Below, in pieces: positions 48,795 to 58,679 of a stretch of 64,000 bases of DNA; positions within the stretch are counted from its first letter, which is position 1; the number at the start of each line of letters is the position of its first letter. The stretch lies in NCBI RefSeq assembly GCF_000276665.1, contig NW_004955433.1, forward strand, positions 18,809,513 through 18,873,512, written 5' to 3'. The notes beneath the pieces are model-generated. The model was not told the DNA's origin. It made no database searches and saw only the letters and a list, made by a program, of their open reading frames with translations. Both the position numbers and the translations under genes were made by a program. This DNA is from Chinchilla lanigera (lineage: Eukaryota; Chordata; Mammalia; Rodentia; Chinchillidae).

Positions 48795-48962
48795 TTTTTT
48801 TTTCTGGTACTGGGGATCAAACCATGAGCTATATTACCAGTCCTTTATACTTTTGAGATAGAGTCTTTTTAAATTGTCTACATTGAACACTGAACTTGTA
48901 TTCCTTCTGCCTCAGTCTCTGGAGTACCTTAGATTACAGGTGTGTGTCACAACAGTCTTTTG
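48795..48962 (-). mobile_element. B1-dID composite SINE (B1 monomer + ID-like monomer), old
   Basis: Read on the minus strand, a B1 portion (CACACCTGTAATCTAAGG, 'ctgaggcagaaggaat', 'gactctatctcaaaag') runs directly into an ID-like portion (GGACTGGTAATATAGCTCAT, 'tttgatccccagtaccag') and then an A-tail. That is the 7SL/tRNA dimeric B1-dID organisation known from several rodent lineages. Confidence 0.75.
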
Positions 48963-49005
48963 AAATAATTTTAATATCATCAAATTGTTCATCCAAGAGG
49001 TCCCT

Positions 49006-49017
49006 CTTCATTTTTAT

Positions 49018-49049
<32 letters not shown>

Positions 49050-49380
49050 TCNNNNNNNNNNNNNNNNNNNNNNNNNNNNNNNNNNNNNNNNNNNNNNNNN
49101 NNNNNNNNNNNNNNNNNNNNNNNNNNNNNNNNNNNNNNNNNNNNNNNNNNNNNNNNNNNNNNNNNNNNNNNNNNNNNNNNNNNNNNNNNNNNNNNNNNNN
49201 NNNNNNNNNNNNNNNNNNNNNNNNNNNNNNNNNNNNNNNNNNNNNNNNNNNNNNNNNNNNNNNNNNNNNNNNNNNNNNNNNNNNNNNNNNNNNNNNNNNN
49301 NNNNNNNNNNNNNNNNNNNNGCTTGCCAGGCAGGCGCTGTGTCACTGAGATAAATCCCCAGCCCCTCCATTTTTATTCTT
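49006..49380 (-). mobile_element. ID SINE in minus orientation, mostly hidden by an assembly gap
   Basis: The ID head is visible at 49321-49365, in complement from GCTTGCCAGGCAGGCGC to ATCCCCAGCCCC. The duplicated target TCATTTTTATTCTT/CCATTTTTATTCTT occurs at about 49008-49021 and 49367-49380. The tail position is occupied by (TTTC)n at 49018-49051. The unresolved bases hold the rest of the ID body and an expanded GAAA-type tail. Confidence 0.9.
49052..49320. other. Assembly gap, 269 N
   Basis: Undetermined bases between a (TTTC)n tract and an ID SINE. Open frames spanning it are meaningless. Confidence 0.98.
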
Positions 49381-50630
49381 ATCATCAAAATGGAGTTTCT
49401 TGAATTCCTAATGCTTGTCACCTCTTTCTTTATGCCTGTGTCTTTCTTTTACAACTATCTCAACAAATTCCAATGCTCTGTTTCACAAGGAGCTACTTCT
49501 AGTTTTTCTTCCACTAGAAAACTCCAAGAAGAGTAGGTCTTGTTGCCCATTTTACTTCCTGCTATATCACCAGTCACTAGATGAGTGGTTAGAAATAAAG
49601 TCTCCATAAATGAAGAATGAACAAAAGAGCAAATGAGTGTCTTCTCTGGCTATGTTTAGTGCTTTCTCCCAGGAGTTAAGAGCTCATTGTCCTGGAACAT
49701 CTGCTTTTGCATCTTCTCCCTTACTTCTCTGTGATTTCTTGCAGACAAGTTTTTTATTTCTGGATTGACCTGAAATGTAAGCCCATGTTCTGTGTGTTCA
49801 TGTACTGTTTTTCTTTAGAATGGACCACATGATTGCTTACAATGAAATAGCCTTGAGAAATATTTAAATAAAAACATCTGTCTCATAAAAACATGTGATA
49901 TGTATAAAGGGCAAGTTCTCTAGGCTTTTTTTTTAATGTTTGAGGAAATTGTTTTAAAATTGCCTATGTGACTTACAGAAAATGGTGGTTCTATTGAGCT
50001 TTTTAGAATGCCTTAAAACTAATCTAAACAGATACAGTTTTTCTTGGAGGCGTAAATTGATAGTGGGGCTTCAACAGTGTAAAGTATAAAAAATTCAAGA
50101 CTTTGCCATTCTAAATGGATTTAACACCTCCAATAAATTAAAATCTCCACATGATGTGTTCTGTTTGCTTGTCCCTTTTATGTTACAAGAGAAAATCACT
50201 CCTACAGTAGCATATTAGACCAGAAAATAGTATTTGGCAGAAAATGCTAAAAATGTCCCTGCTTTTCTCCATCTAGCATCAATTTGGTAAGATTAAAAGA
50301 ATGTATCAAATTAACCACAACCTCTTTGCCTGCACTCAAGTTAGAAACAGATAGTGTTTACCCTTAAATCCGCGCTCCTTTACACAGATGTTCTAGTTTA
50401 GAAAGCTCTGTGTGGAGGATTCTCCTCATATGTGAGAACAAGGAAAACTTGTGCCCCTTCTGAACATCTGAATGACTCTTCACACAGACAAGAAAGTCGT
50501 GTATTGCAGAGGTGCTTCCCCTGTTCTCATTTTACCAAAGAACATACACTGAATTTTAGGGTGTAAACCTATAATTATCTTCTCACTCTTATGTATATTA
50601 TGCATCCCCATAAGTATTTCTTACTGGTGA
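49381..50630. other. Intron, no recognised feature
   Basis: I see no exon, RNA gene or named repeat. It is AT-rich single-copy-looking sequence. Confidence 0.45.
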
Positions 50631-50704
50631 TTTTTTTTTTTTCTGTGCTAGGGATAAAACCCAGGGCTTTGCACATATTAGGAAAGCGTTTAGCCTCAGC
50701 CCAA
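50631..50704 (-). mobile_element. ID-like SINE, diverged
   Basis: Reverse orientation: a T-run then CTGTGCTAGGGATAAAACCC, AGGGCTTTGCACATATTAGG and 'aaagcgtttagcctcagccc'. This is the common tRNA-derived pattern (complement of 'gggttcaatccccagcac'). It could be the ID half of a B1-dID; no B1 half is evident. Confidence 0.75.
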
Positions 50705-51660
50705 CCACTTAATGCTGATTTTCATTTCCTTATTCAGACTCCCTTCACCTGCAAGTGCTGCCACATTATATTAACCCCTTTGAGTTGATATACAGCTTTG
50801 AAGGTCTTATCTCCAGTACAGAAACAAGATATTAAAATAATGTGTAAAATCTGTTTTGCTTGGACATAAAATGAATATAGTGTTCCTTTGACTTTTTTTG
50901 TATAATAAAAAATTGGGGAGTCAGAGTCTAAGGTTGAAAATATAATGTAACAAAAAGTTTCATCATTAAACTATTGTTTAGATTCAGTAGTCTTTTTATT
51001 AATTACAAGGAATCTAGCCCATTTCAAATTAACAGAAAGACTAAGTGTCGTTTTAGCAACCCAGGACCTCCTTCATTATATAATAGCTTATATTTTATAC
51101 ATATCTTAAATTATATGAAATTTATTTGGATGACAGAATTTAAATAGTCTCGGCTTGCTGTGTAAAGTATATTAAAACCTAAAAAAATAAAAATTGCCTG
51201 TACTTTCCAAAATGATCTGTATTGATAGTGTGATTTTTTTTACTTCTATATTTTCTACATGTAAATGGGTGTCAGTAGGTATGCAGTTTAAGTATGTCAA
51301 CAATTTTTTCTATCTTGTATTTAATACCTTGTGCAATATATCTTGTATAATATATCTTAGTGTCTACCTAATGTTTAGTGTGGCATTCTTGAATTTAACT
51401 TTTTTCACTTACTCCTTTACTAAGTCTTTTCTCATTATTAATTCAAAGCATGTATATAATTTAATATACACAAGATATAAAAGACTTCCTTCCCACATAT
51501 CCTCCAAACATTCTGGTAATTTACTACCATGTACGCTACTTTACGTTGAGCAGATGCATTCAAAAAAAGCTTCTTGATATCAATAAAATATGTTCCATCA
51601 CCAACATAACTAACAGAAATTGGGACCACTTACTGATGGATAGGCATCAACTGAACCCAG
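50705..51660. other. Intron immediately downstream of the CDH8 exon
   Basis: AT-rich, no exon or named repeat recognised. The plus-strand frame at 51194-51577 (127 codons) is hydrophobic simply because the DNA is T-rich. Confidence 0.5.
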
Positions 51661-51684
51661 TTACACAAGAAAAAAGAAGAAACC

Positions 51685-51698
51685 CAAGTACTTACTGA
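51685..51698 (-). promoter_or_regulatory. CDH8: Splice donor of the CDH8 exon
   Basis: The minus-strand sequence TCA|GTAAGTACTT matches the mammalian donor consensus through position +6. The cut lies between 51696 and 51695. Confidence 0.93.
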
Positions 51699-51832
51699 TT
51701 TCAGTTGCAATGATTGTAATGTTGTGCCACACACTTAATTCTCTGTCCAGCGGTGTTGCCAAGGTTATCTTTCCATCATCTGCATTAATGTTGAATTGTC
51801 TCTCCAGATCAGTGTGACGGTCGATGGAAAAC
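51696..51832 (-). CDS. CDH8: CDH8 internal coding exon (cadherin-8, second half of EC4)
   Basis: This exon encodes 45 whole codons, from FSIDRHTDLERQF to HNITIIATEI, plus one base of a split codon at each end. Cadherin-8 is a type II classical cadherin: a single-pass calcium-dependent adhesion protein with five extracellular cadherin (EC) repeats and a catenin-binding tail, acting at neuronal and other cell-cell contacts. The segment is the second half of EC4, roughly residues 435-480 of the about 800-residue precursor (position from memory). Visible features are the conserved LDRE motif of cadherin repeats and an N-glycosylation sequon (NIT). On the minus strand the acceptor is a T-rich tract ending TTTTGTAG before G-TTT-TCC; the donor is ATC-A|GTAAGTACTTGG. 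The exon therefore starts in phase 2 and ends in phase 1. Paralogues CDH6, CDH7 and CDH12 differ from this stretch at many positions as I recall them, so CDH8 is the best match. Reading past the donor gives a short intronic tail and a stop, which is not part of the protein. Confidence 0.94.
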
Positions 51833-51860
51833 CTACAAAACACATACACACCTGTAAACT
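51833..51860 (-). promoter_or_regulatory. CDH8: Splice acceptor region of the CDH8 exon
   Basis: On the minus strand the intron ends GTGTGTATGTGTTTTGTAG, with AG at 51833-51834. The tract is T/G-rich, not strongly pyrimidine, so this acceptor is of moderate strength. The adjoining plus-strand ACACATACACAC is the complement of this tract. Confidence 0.85.
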
Positions 51861-52925
51861 ACTTCAGTGTTTGTACGATCCATACCATCCACAGCAGACG
51901 CTCAGTAATCCTTGGAGAGTCATAGTTGTGAAGTCAAATGAATTGGGAAACTCTGTGGCCTCATAATTTGTTAAACAAAATGACTGAATGAGCCACAAGA
52001 AACTTAATAATTATTGTCCAAGGAGCAATTAGCTACATATGCAACACGGAGGTCATAAACTGCCGTCAGTTTCAATAGGTAGCATCTTCAAAAACGGATG
52101 CTGAAGAAGAGTTAATTGGACTATCCATCATATTTATTGGACAGCCCATGATAATTAGTAGTTGCCACAAAATATCATTTAAAGTAATAACCTCAAGCCC
52201 AAAGTAAGATAGTGCAAAGTAACATGTTCTTCATGGTAATTCAAGGAAAACATTGTTTTTTAAAATTTTTATTTGAGTGAACTATATGTTTGAAGGTTCA
52301 TTTAGTTTTGGTTAGTAATGGTTTGATTTGTTTCATTTTCATTTTAAGTGTATTTACTTATTCTGCTAACAGAAATAAGAAAGTTGTTGGTCATTTAGTG
52401 AATGTCTTTAGCTTTAGAATAGACATATTCATATATTGACAACACTAAACTTCTCTAAATTAACATTTGTAAATGTTTGTGTTAGCACTTCCTCTATAAA
52501 GAAGACCCTTTCAGATCAGACAATAATCAAGATATTTTGTGTCTACAGCAAACTGTTGCTCAGGAATACTTAAGTATCAAGGTAATACAGACACTAATTT
52601 CCACATCACTTGCTGATGTTTTTCACACCAAGATTTGTCCTCTGGCTAGAGAACTTTGTATTCAATAAGGTTTTTGCTTTGAGGAATACAAAGCGTACAC
52701 AGGAACGTCAGCATGTAAGAAAGCAGAGAGATGAATTAAAGTAGTCTTTAATGGAAACCCAAAGGACTTTATAAGCAATCCCCTCCCAGGAGGGAAAACT
52801 GAAGAAAGTGTTGAAGACTGAAGTGTACTCTTAGGACGTGCACAGGAGACATCATTATTTTTCAATATTTATTAACCTCAGATCTAAAGTTTTACTGACC
52901 ACGTTTTCTTCTTCATACTTCATAC
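51861..52925. other. Intron, no recognised feature
   Basis: No exon or named repeat. The immediate upstream intron flank of the exon is moderately balanced in composition and may contain splicing signals that cannot be identified by eye. Confidence 0.45.
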
Positions 52926-52926
52926 A

Positions 52927-52951
52927 CTATGTAGTGTAAAACACTACATAG
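52927..52951. repeat. Perfect 11-bp inverted repeat (hairpin) at a duplication boundary
   Basis: CTATGTAGTGT (52927-52937), loop AAA, ACACTACATAG (52941-52951). The right arm is the first 11 bp of the 101-bp duplicated segment. Confidence 0.95.
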
Positions 52952-53041
52952 TTACACTCAATCCCCACTTCCAGAACGACTAGTTGACTGGAGATATACA
53001 AAAAGGATTCAAATACTCAGAGGCAGATATGGATTAATAAT
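52941..53041. repeat. 101-bp duplicated segment, copy 1
   Basis: Direct copy of 53535-53635, from ACACTACATAG to GGATTAATAAT. The two differ at one position (TACAAAAAGG here, TACAGAAAGG in copy 2). The two copies are separated by 493 bp of unrelated AT-rich sequence. Confidence 0.97.
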
Positions 53042-53534
53042 AATATAACATTTATTATATATTTGAGAGTAAGATCGTGTCAGTATAAGAAAATTGGAAA
53101 AATTTATTTCCCATACCCTTCTATTGTACCTTTCAATTATTAACATTATAGTATTGTAATAGATTTTTGCAAATATTGTACATGCAAGTATACAAATATA
53201 CATCTACTCATTTGTTCTGAATCTACCACTGAAGTATAGTATGTAGGTAGGGAGACAAGTAGGCTGGTAGGTAGAGAGAGGTATATGTATGAATTATTTC
53301 TCCATAGTTTAATCATCTGTCTGTCTTTAGAAATTATATTGCCATCCTTTACACTAGGTCCAGAGGCCACCATAGGGGTAAAAATGAGTGCATAATAATA
53401 CTATTAAAGTATTTAATTTCACTGAGAATTATTAAATGATAAAGACTTTGTGAAAAAGCATGAAAAATGAAATTAAACTGTTGACTGAGTAATAACTTAG
53501 TTACAAGTAAAACTAAGCCATGACTTTTGTACAC

Positions 53535-53635
53535 ACACTACATAGTTACACTCAATCCCCACTTCCAGAACGACTAGTTGACTGGAGATATACAGAAAGG
53601 ATTCAAATACTCAGAGGCAGATATGGATTAATAAT
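53535..53635. repeat. 101-bp duplicated segment, copy 2
   Basis: Second copy, about 99% identical to 52941-53041 and in the same orientation. The inverted left arm of the hairpin present before copy 1 is absent here. Confidence 0.97.
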
Positions 53636-55845
53636 GATCTGAGCAAACTACTGGTAATCCAGAGGTGTTTATTGAGCCATTCCTTAAGCTGTTATATTAT
53701 GGAAAGAAGACCAAAGTCCATTTTACTGGGGAAAAATAATTGCTGTTTCGACCAATGACATTCCAAGTTTAACTATCAAATAACTTTACAGATATGTACA
53801 GTATTTTTCCAGATATCATATATGCTTTAAATCTTCAAAGTACTAAGAAATATCCAGAGGATTAATTATCACTTCCTGTGTCATATTCATAAAACAAGTT
53901 GCAAGTATTTTTGAAATTTAATAACGTTAGTATCTCACAGCTAATACTTCACACATTCATGCATAACCAACTTCCTAAGGAACAGGGTCAGAGAGAATCA
54001 GTATAATCAGTAATACTCAGTGAAGCCCAAATCAGAAATTCACCTCATGGATATTTGGTTGGTATTCACTAATTGCTTTGAAGAAAACCTAAAAAAATAG
54101 TGGGGACAATGGTGGTATTTGGAAGTTGACCTTTAAAAAGTGTTGTTTATTTAATCTCTTATTCAAACATATGCTCTTCAAATCACAAAGTTGGAGAAAA
54201 TTGTACCTCTATCATTTATGCAATGCTATTTCTGAGTTAATTGGTAAATTCATTTAACTTCAACTTCTTTGCATTAAAATATGCATTGCTTATCATTACT
54301 TATATCCAAGGAGTGGTTGTAAAATCTAAAAATGGAGCATATTTCTCTTTCTGCACTGTAGGTATAAAAGGTAGATGAACCATCAGCACCGTCATTGATA
54401 ACTCAAGTCAATAAATGAAATGTTAATAAGCATCCCTACTTGGAGGGTGGTGAAGAATATCTCTTGATCATTTATAAATGCAACAAAATGAGAGAAACAT
54501 TTGAGGCTATTTGCCTTCCATAACTTTAAGGCACAGATATTTTTCTCAGTTTTTAAAAGTCCAGTTTATGAAACGTATTATCAAGTGAGTTATAAAAGTG
54601 TAGAAAAGAGGGTATAAGTGCAATCTTTAGTAAGATCCGAGGTAAGCGTGTCATAATATTACAAGATTGCATAATAGAAGGAACCTAAAGAGAAAGGAAT
54701 GGCTCAGTTTTAGACAAAATTTAGAGTTTACCCCAACTACCTCAAAAAAGCCCTTGATACCTCTGTAGAAATGCCAAACATTTTATTGCTTAACAAAAAA
54801 TAATTACTGAGAGTGGCTAAACAACAGGAAAATTCAGACAACACAGTGGTCAACAAAATGCTTTAACCACCAAGAGTGTTCCAAGCAGTGCTAGGTGGCT
54901 TTTCCCCCTTTTCTCTCTTCTGTCCTCTGTTTATTTCACTGGAGTCTCTTGCAACAATGATTACATACAAGATCTCCCTCAGGTAACAAAATTTGAACGT
55001 CTGAAATTTTGATAGATTTTCAAATCCTTTGTATAAACTGGTATAATATTTTTGTATCACTTCTACATATCCTTCCATGTACTTTCAGTCTTTCCTAGAT
55101 GGCTTATAATATCTAATGCAAAATGAATGAAGTGTAAATACAAATTATACTATACTATTTAAGTAATAATGACAACAGTTTAGACAAGTTTAGTAGCTAC
55201 ACGACCACAATATGACACAGGAATGAGAGCTGAGGTGAATGATGCTCAAGCAATGAGTGCTTAAGAGGGACTGAGGACCACTGGGTTGGCCAGAAGTTAC
55301 AGAAAGGTGCACTTATACATCATTTGTTTTGCATGAATCACGTGCACTGCTTAGCATGTGAAAATTCAAATTTAGCTTTTAGGAATTTCCCAGGATTATT
55401 TTTTCTGAATATTTTTCAATCTGTGGTCAGCTGAATCTATGCTTCTTTGACCCTGTATGTGGAATGTGTGGATATAAAGGATCAATCATATAATGAACAA
55501 AAGGAAAACAAGAATTCTTAAAGACTGGGCTATTCCTTTAGCACAACTGGTGAATAGCAGAACTAGAATAAACATACATGTATGATCTGTTCAAAAGTTG
55601 AGGCATAAACCACCACAGAAAAGGTGTACCTATGCCTGCCTACAATGGGGATAGCACACAGTCCCTGACTATTTGAACTGCTGTGAGAAGCAGATGAGGT
55701 GGTGTATGTAACTCGCTTCACCAGTGCATGTGCTGAGCATTGTGTGTCAAGCTCTGTACCAAAGCTCTCACAACCCTTACAGAGCAGTTATGTCCTTAAG
55801 TACTTGTATGTATATTCACGCACCAGGAAACTTAGTCACAGACCG
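53636..55845. other. Unique AT-rich intron
   Basis: No gene or clear repeat recognised. Minus-strand open frames around 54863-55078 show no domain or exon features. Confidence 0.45.
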
Positions 55846-55849
55846 GGAA

Positions 55850-56215
55850 ACTTAGTCATGGGTTGGTCACACTGGAATGCCATGGCCTCCTTCCCAAACT
55901 CATGTTGCCATCCTACGCCCAAGGTGTTAAGGTCAGAAGTTGGGGGCTTCGGGAGATGATTAGGTCATAGGTGCTCTGACCTCACCTATCGGATTAAATC
56001 CCTTATTAAAAATACCCCAGAGAACTAGCGAGATCCTCCTCAGTACTTAAGCACACAAGAAGTCAGCAGTCTGAGCCCTGTCAGAGGGCTTTCATCAGAT
56101 CCCAAGCATGGTCACACTTTGATTTCAGACTCCCCAACCTCCAGAACTGTGAGGGATAAATTTTTATTGTCTATAGGCCACCTAATCTATGGTGAATTTT
56201 AAAAGCAGCTTAAAC
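55850..56215 (+). mobile_element. LTR-like repeat, probable old MaLR LTR
   Basis: 'gggggcttcgggagatgattaggtcatagg' resembles the 'gtgggaggtgattggatcatggg' LTR motif. 'aatcccttattaaaaatacc', 'tttcagactccccaacctccagaactgtgagggataaa' and the following 'ataggccacctaatctatgg' complete the order of a mammalian MaLR-type LTR (3' block 'cagaactgtgagaaataaa'). Confidence 0.65.
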
Positions 56216-56640
56216 AGATGGCAAAGAGCCTAAAAATTAATTATTTTTCTATTCTGAAATACACCCATTTGGATATATTATAGATGCCTAAGTATTAAAA
56301 AAGAACATCTCAGTTAAAATATGATAATTAAGATTTAGATTGTTCCCAAAATCCACCAAGAAAAGCCACTACCTCTCATCTTTTTTACAGTCCCTTAGGA
56401 AAACTTTTAATTCTTTATTATTTTCATGAGCTCTGGTATGTATTTTGGAGGCACAGTTCAGGTTCTGGCTGTTTCTTTTTGTCCACAAAGACAGTGCTCA
56501 ACCACAGTTCCCTCATACCCTCCTAAACATTACAGTGAATTTGCATTCTGTACTGCAAACGTGTAAGAAACAAAAACCTGAAAGTGACCAAGAGATGCAC
56601 TGAGGGGGAGGAGGCAAGGAAAGCACAGGGGATTTAAAAA
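56216..56640. other. Intron, no recognised feature
   Basis: Nothing identifiable as exon or repeat. Confidence 0.45.
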
Positions 56641-56651
56641 ATATAAAAGAT

Positions 56652-56795
56652 CGGCCCAAGCACAGTGGTGCACTCATGTAATCCCAGCACTCGGGAGGCT
56701 AAGGCAGGAGGATCGCTGTGAGTTCGAAACTAGCCTAGGCTACAAAGTGAACTCAAGTTCAGTTGGCACTACATAGTGAGACCATCTCAAACAAC
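56652..56795 (+). mobile_element. B1 SINE, well preserved
   Basis: CGGCCCAAGCACAGTGGTGC, ATCCCAGCACTCGGGAGGCT, AGGCAGGAGGATCGCTGTGA and GTTCGAAACTAGCCTAGGCT, then a second partial 'gtgaactcaagttcagttggcactacatagtgagaccatctca' unit. This is the quasi-dimer structure. A and B boxes are recognisable. Confidence 0.92.
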
Positions 56796-56799
56796 AAGC

Positions 56800-57560
56800 A
56801 GAAGGATTGGGATCTGTTATATACATGTACCAATTTCTCAGAGAAATTGTAAACATTATGTACCATAAACACGTAGTATTAAAACCATAATAAATGTGCA
56901 CAGGTCCTGGTGTGACTAGGTGAGCTGTTTCATGGTCTCTTAACTGACAATTCACATAAAAATACTTTGAAAGAAAAAGAGAATGCGTTATTTAGATTTT
57001 AGAAACTAATGTACCATGCAAAATCTCAGGATGTCATGATTTGAAGCGAATGTCGCAGAAGTAGACACAGAAGTCATTTCGTTTGCTATGGGATGCCTAA
57101 TATCCTGAATATCTGCACATTACATGCAATAAACACAACCGGGAAAGCTGGAGAATCTTCACTTGAATCTGATGAGAAAGAAATCTCCTGGAAACTATGT
57201 ACTGCATATTAGGATCAGCTGTTCTTTATATTATCAAAGAAACATTTCACAGAGCAGTGATTTATAGCAAAAGAGTTGACAAACTACTCATATTGACTAC
57301 AAAAACAAATAAGATGATGAACCAATTCTTCAACTGAAAGAGACCTCTAAAAGCTCAGACTGTGAGGATGGAAATCCAGAAATGGAAAGATATATGAATA
57401 TAAGTATTAATATTCACATCCTGTAGTAGCTTTGAGAAGGACAGATTTTCCCAAATGATTCTTTAATGTATTCCAGTACTCATTGTGGTATTTATGAATA
57501 CCACTATTCCCCACATTCAAAATATCTGCTTCGATAGCTGCCACAATAAAGCATAAACCT
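56800..57560. other. Intron, no recognised feature
   Basis: Unique-looking sequence without gene or named repeat. Confidence 0.45.
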
Positions 57561-57578
57561 CAAAGTTGAAGTGATGAG

Positions 57579-57679
57579 GGCTGGGGATTTAGCTCAGCGG
57601 CAAAAGCGCCTGCCTGGCAAGCACAAGGTCGTGAGTTCGGTTCCTGGTACTGAAGAAAAACCAAAAAAAAAAAAAAAAA
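57579..57679 (+). mobile_element. ID SINE (young subfamily)
   Basis: GGGCTGGGGATTTAGCTCAG through GTTCCTGGTACTGAAGAAAA and an A-tail. The 17-bp TSD AAAGTTGAAGTGATGAG at 57562-57578 and 57677-57693 is perfect, so insertion was recent. Confidence 0.95.
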
Positions 57680-57989
57680 GTTGAAGTGATGAGAATTTGT
57701 TTTGGGTTTTCTGGCCCAAACTTCGCATATAAGGGTCTTCAACACATAGCCCCAGTCTTTGTTAATTGTCCTTTCTTGGTGATATCTGTCCTGTTATTCT
57801 TCAAACATGCACCTGACATTTTCTCTTTACATAGAAAAAAAGAATGCTTGATTCATATACCATAAGATCAAATAAGCTGGATTTATTCACATCTGATAAT
57901 CAGTAGGCACTTTCACAGGGCATCTGCAGTCATGGACTGAGTGTGGATCATTTTATGTGAAACATGGTTCTAAAGAAATGTTAATCCTC

Positions 57990-58440
57990 CTATAAGATCT
58001 AAAAGGTACAATCAATATAGTAAAAAAGAAAGAAACTATTCAGAAAGAAAGAACAACTAGGATGGGGGAAAGAGAAAAGTAAGGGGGAAAAAATATATAT
58101 ATATATATGAGACAGCTAAGATAATTGTTCTACTAACTTCTACTAGTTCATTGAAAGGAACAGTTAGTGCTTAATTTGTTTGATCAATTTTGCGTGCCTG
58201 TACCTGGTAATCTGAGCAACTACTTAGAAGAGAACAATATGCAATATAATAACCATTGTTAATTTCTTATCAATGTGGGTTTGATTTTTTTTTTCCGGTA
58301 CCAGAAATCGAACTCAGGACCTTGTGCTTGCCAGGCAGGCGCTGTGCCACTGAGCTAAATCCCCAGCCCCTCCTATCATGTGGGTTTGAAATTCGGTATC
58401 AGTTTTGTTTTCTTGTTTCTTTAAAATTAAAAATGTATTG
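57990..58440 (+). repeat. Unnamed dispersed repeat, copy A (split by an ID)
   Basis: 'aaggtacaatcaatatagt', 'gaaagaacaactaggatgggg', 'acagctaagataattgttctac', 'ttcattgaaaggaacagttagtgctta', 'acctggtaatctgagcaac' and 'gcaatataataaccattgttaatt' match copy B (62470-63045) in order. A minus-oriented ID is inserted at 58288-58370, and an (AT)n tract sits at about 58090-58108 where copy B has (GA)n. Confidence 0.75.
58285..58370 (-). mobile_element. ID SINE (young subfamily) inside the unnamed repeat
   Basis: Reverse orientation: T-run, CCGGTACCAGAAATCGAACT, and the ID body to CTAAATCCCCAGCCCC. The target-site repeat TATCAATGTGGGTTTGA / TATCATGTGGGTTTGA lies on each side. Confidence 0.93.
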
Positions 58441-58495
58441 CAACTCAGCTCATTCACATACACAATCTGATATAAATGTTTCATTAAATATTTCT

Positions 58496-58546
58496 CTTTA
58501 TGATTAAATAAAGAAATGTAGGTCCTTTATGATTAAATAAAGAAAT
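58496..58546. repeat. Perfect 22-bp direct repeat with 7-bp spacer
   Basis: The 22-bp unit beginning CTTTATGATTAAATAAAG lies at 58496-58517 and at 58525-58546, giving a 29-bp tandem period. It abuts a 5'-truncated ID copy. Confidence 0.93.
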
Positions 58547-58672
58547 AGCTCAGGGGCCTAGCATCTTGTTTGGCAAATGCAAGATCCTGAGTTTGATTCA
58601 CCATACCAAAAAAAAAAAAAAAAAAAAAAAAAAAACAACAACAACAACAAAAAAAACCTGAAAAAAAAAAAA
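58547..58672 (+). mobile_element. 5'-truncated ID SINE with long impure A-tail
   Basis: AGCTCAGGGGCCTAGCATC, 'gcaagatcctgagtttgattcaccatacc' then more than 60 nt of A with AAC interruptions. The first ID bases are missing. Confidence 0.8.
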
Positions 58673-58679
58673 GAATAAA

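Larger units (their letters stand above)
1..51695 (-). other. CDH8: CDH8 intron downstream of the exon (to window edge)
   Basis: From the donor at 51694-51695 to the window start I recognised no further cadherin exon. The next exon should begin with the rest of a split Arg codon and encode the end of EC4 with a DxNDNAPEF-type calcium-binding linker. I did not see that linker in minus-strand reading, although I could not search exhaustively. The interval is AT-rich, lacks CpG clusters, and consists of interspersed repeats with unique non-coding sequence between them. CDH8 is known to have very long introns, which fits. That the whole interval is one intron is an inference from not finding an exon. 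Confidence 0.75.

Noticed and set aside
48896..49421. Long frames on both strands
   Set aside because: They exist only because undetermined bases were read through.
51661..51695. Continuation of the cadherin frame past the exon
   Set aside because: A consensus donor lies at the exon end, and the following residues (KYLG then a Phe run) do not belong to cadherins; a stop follows.
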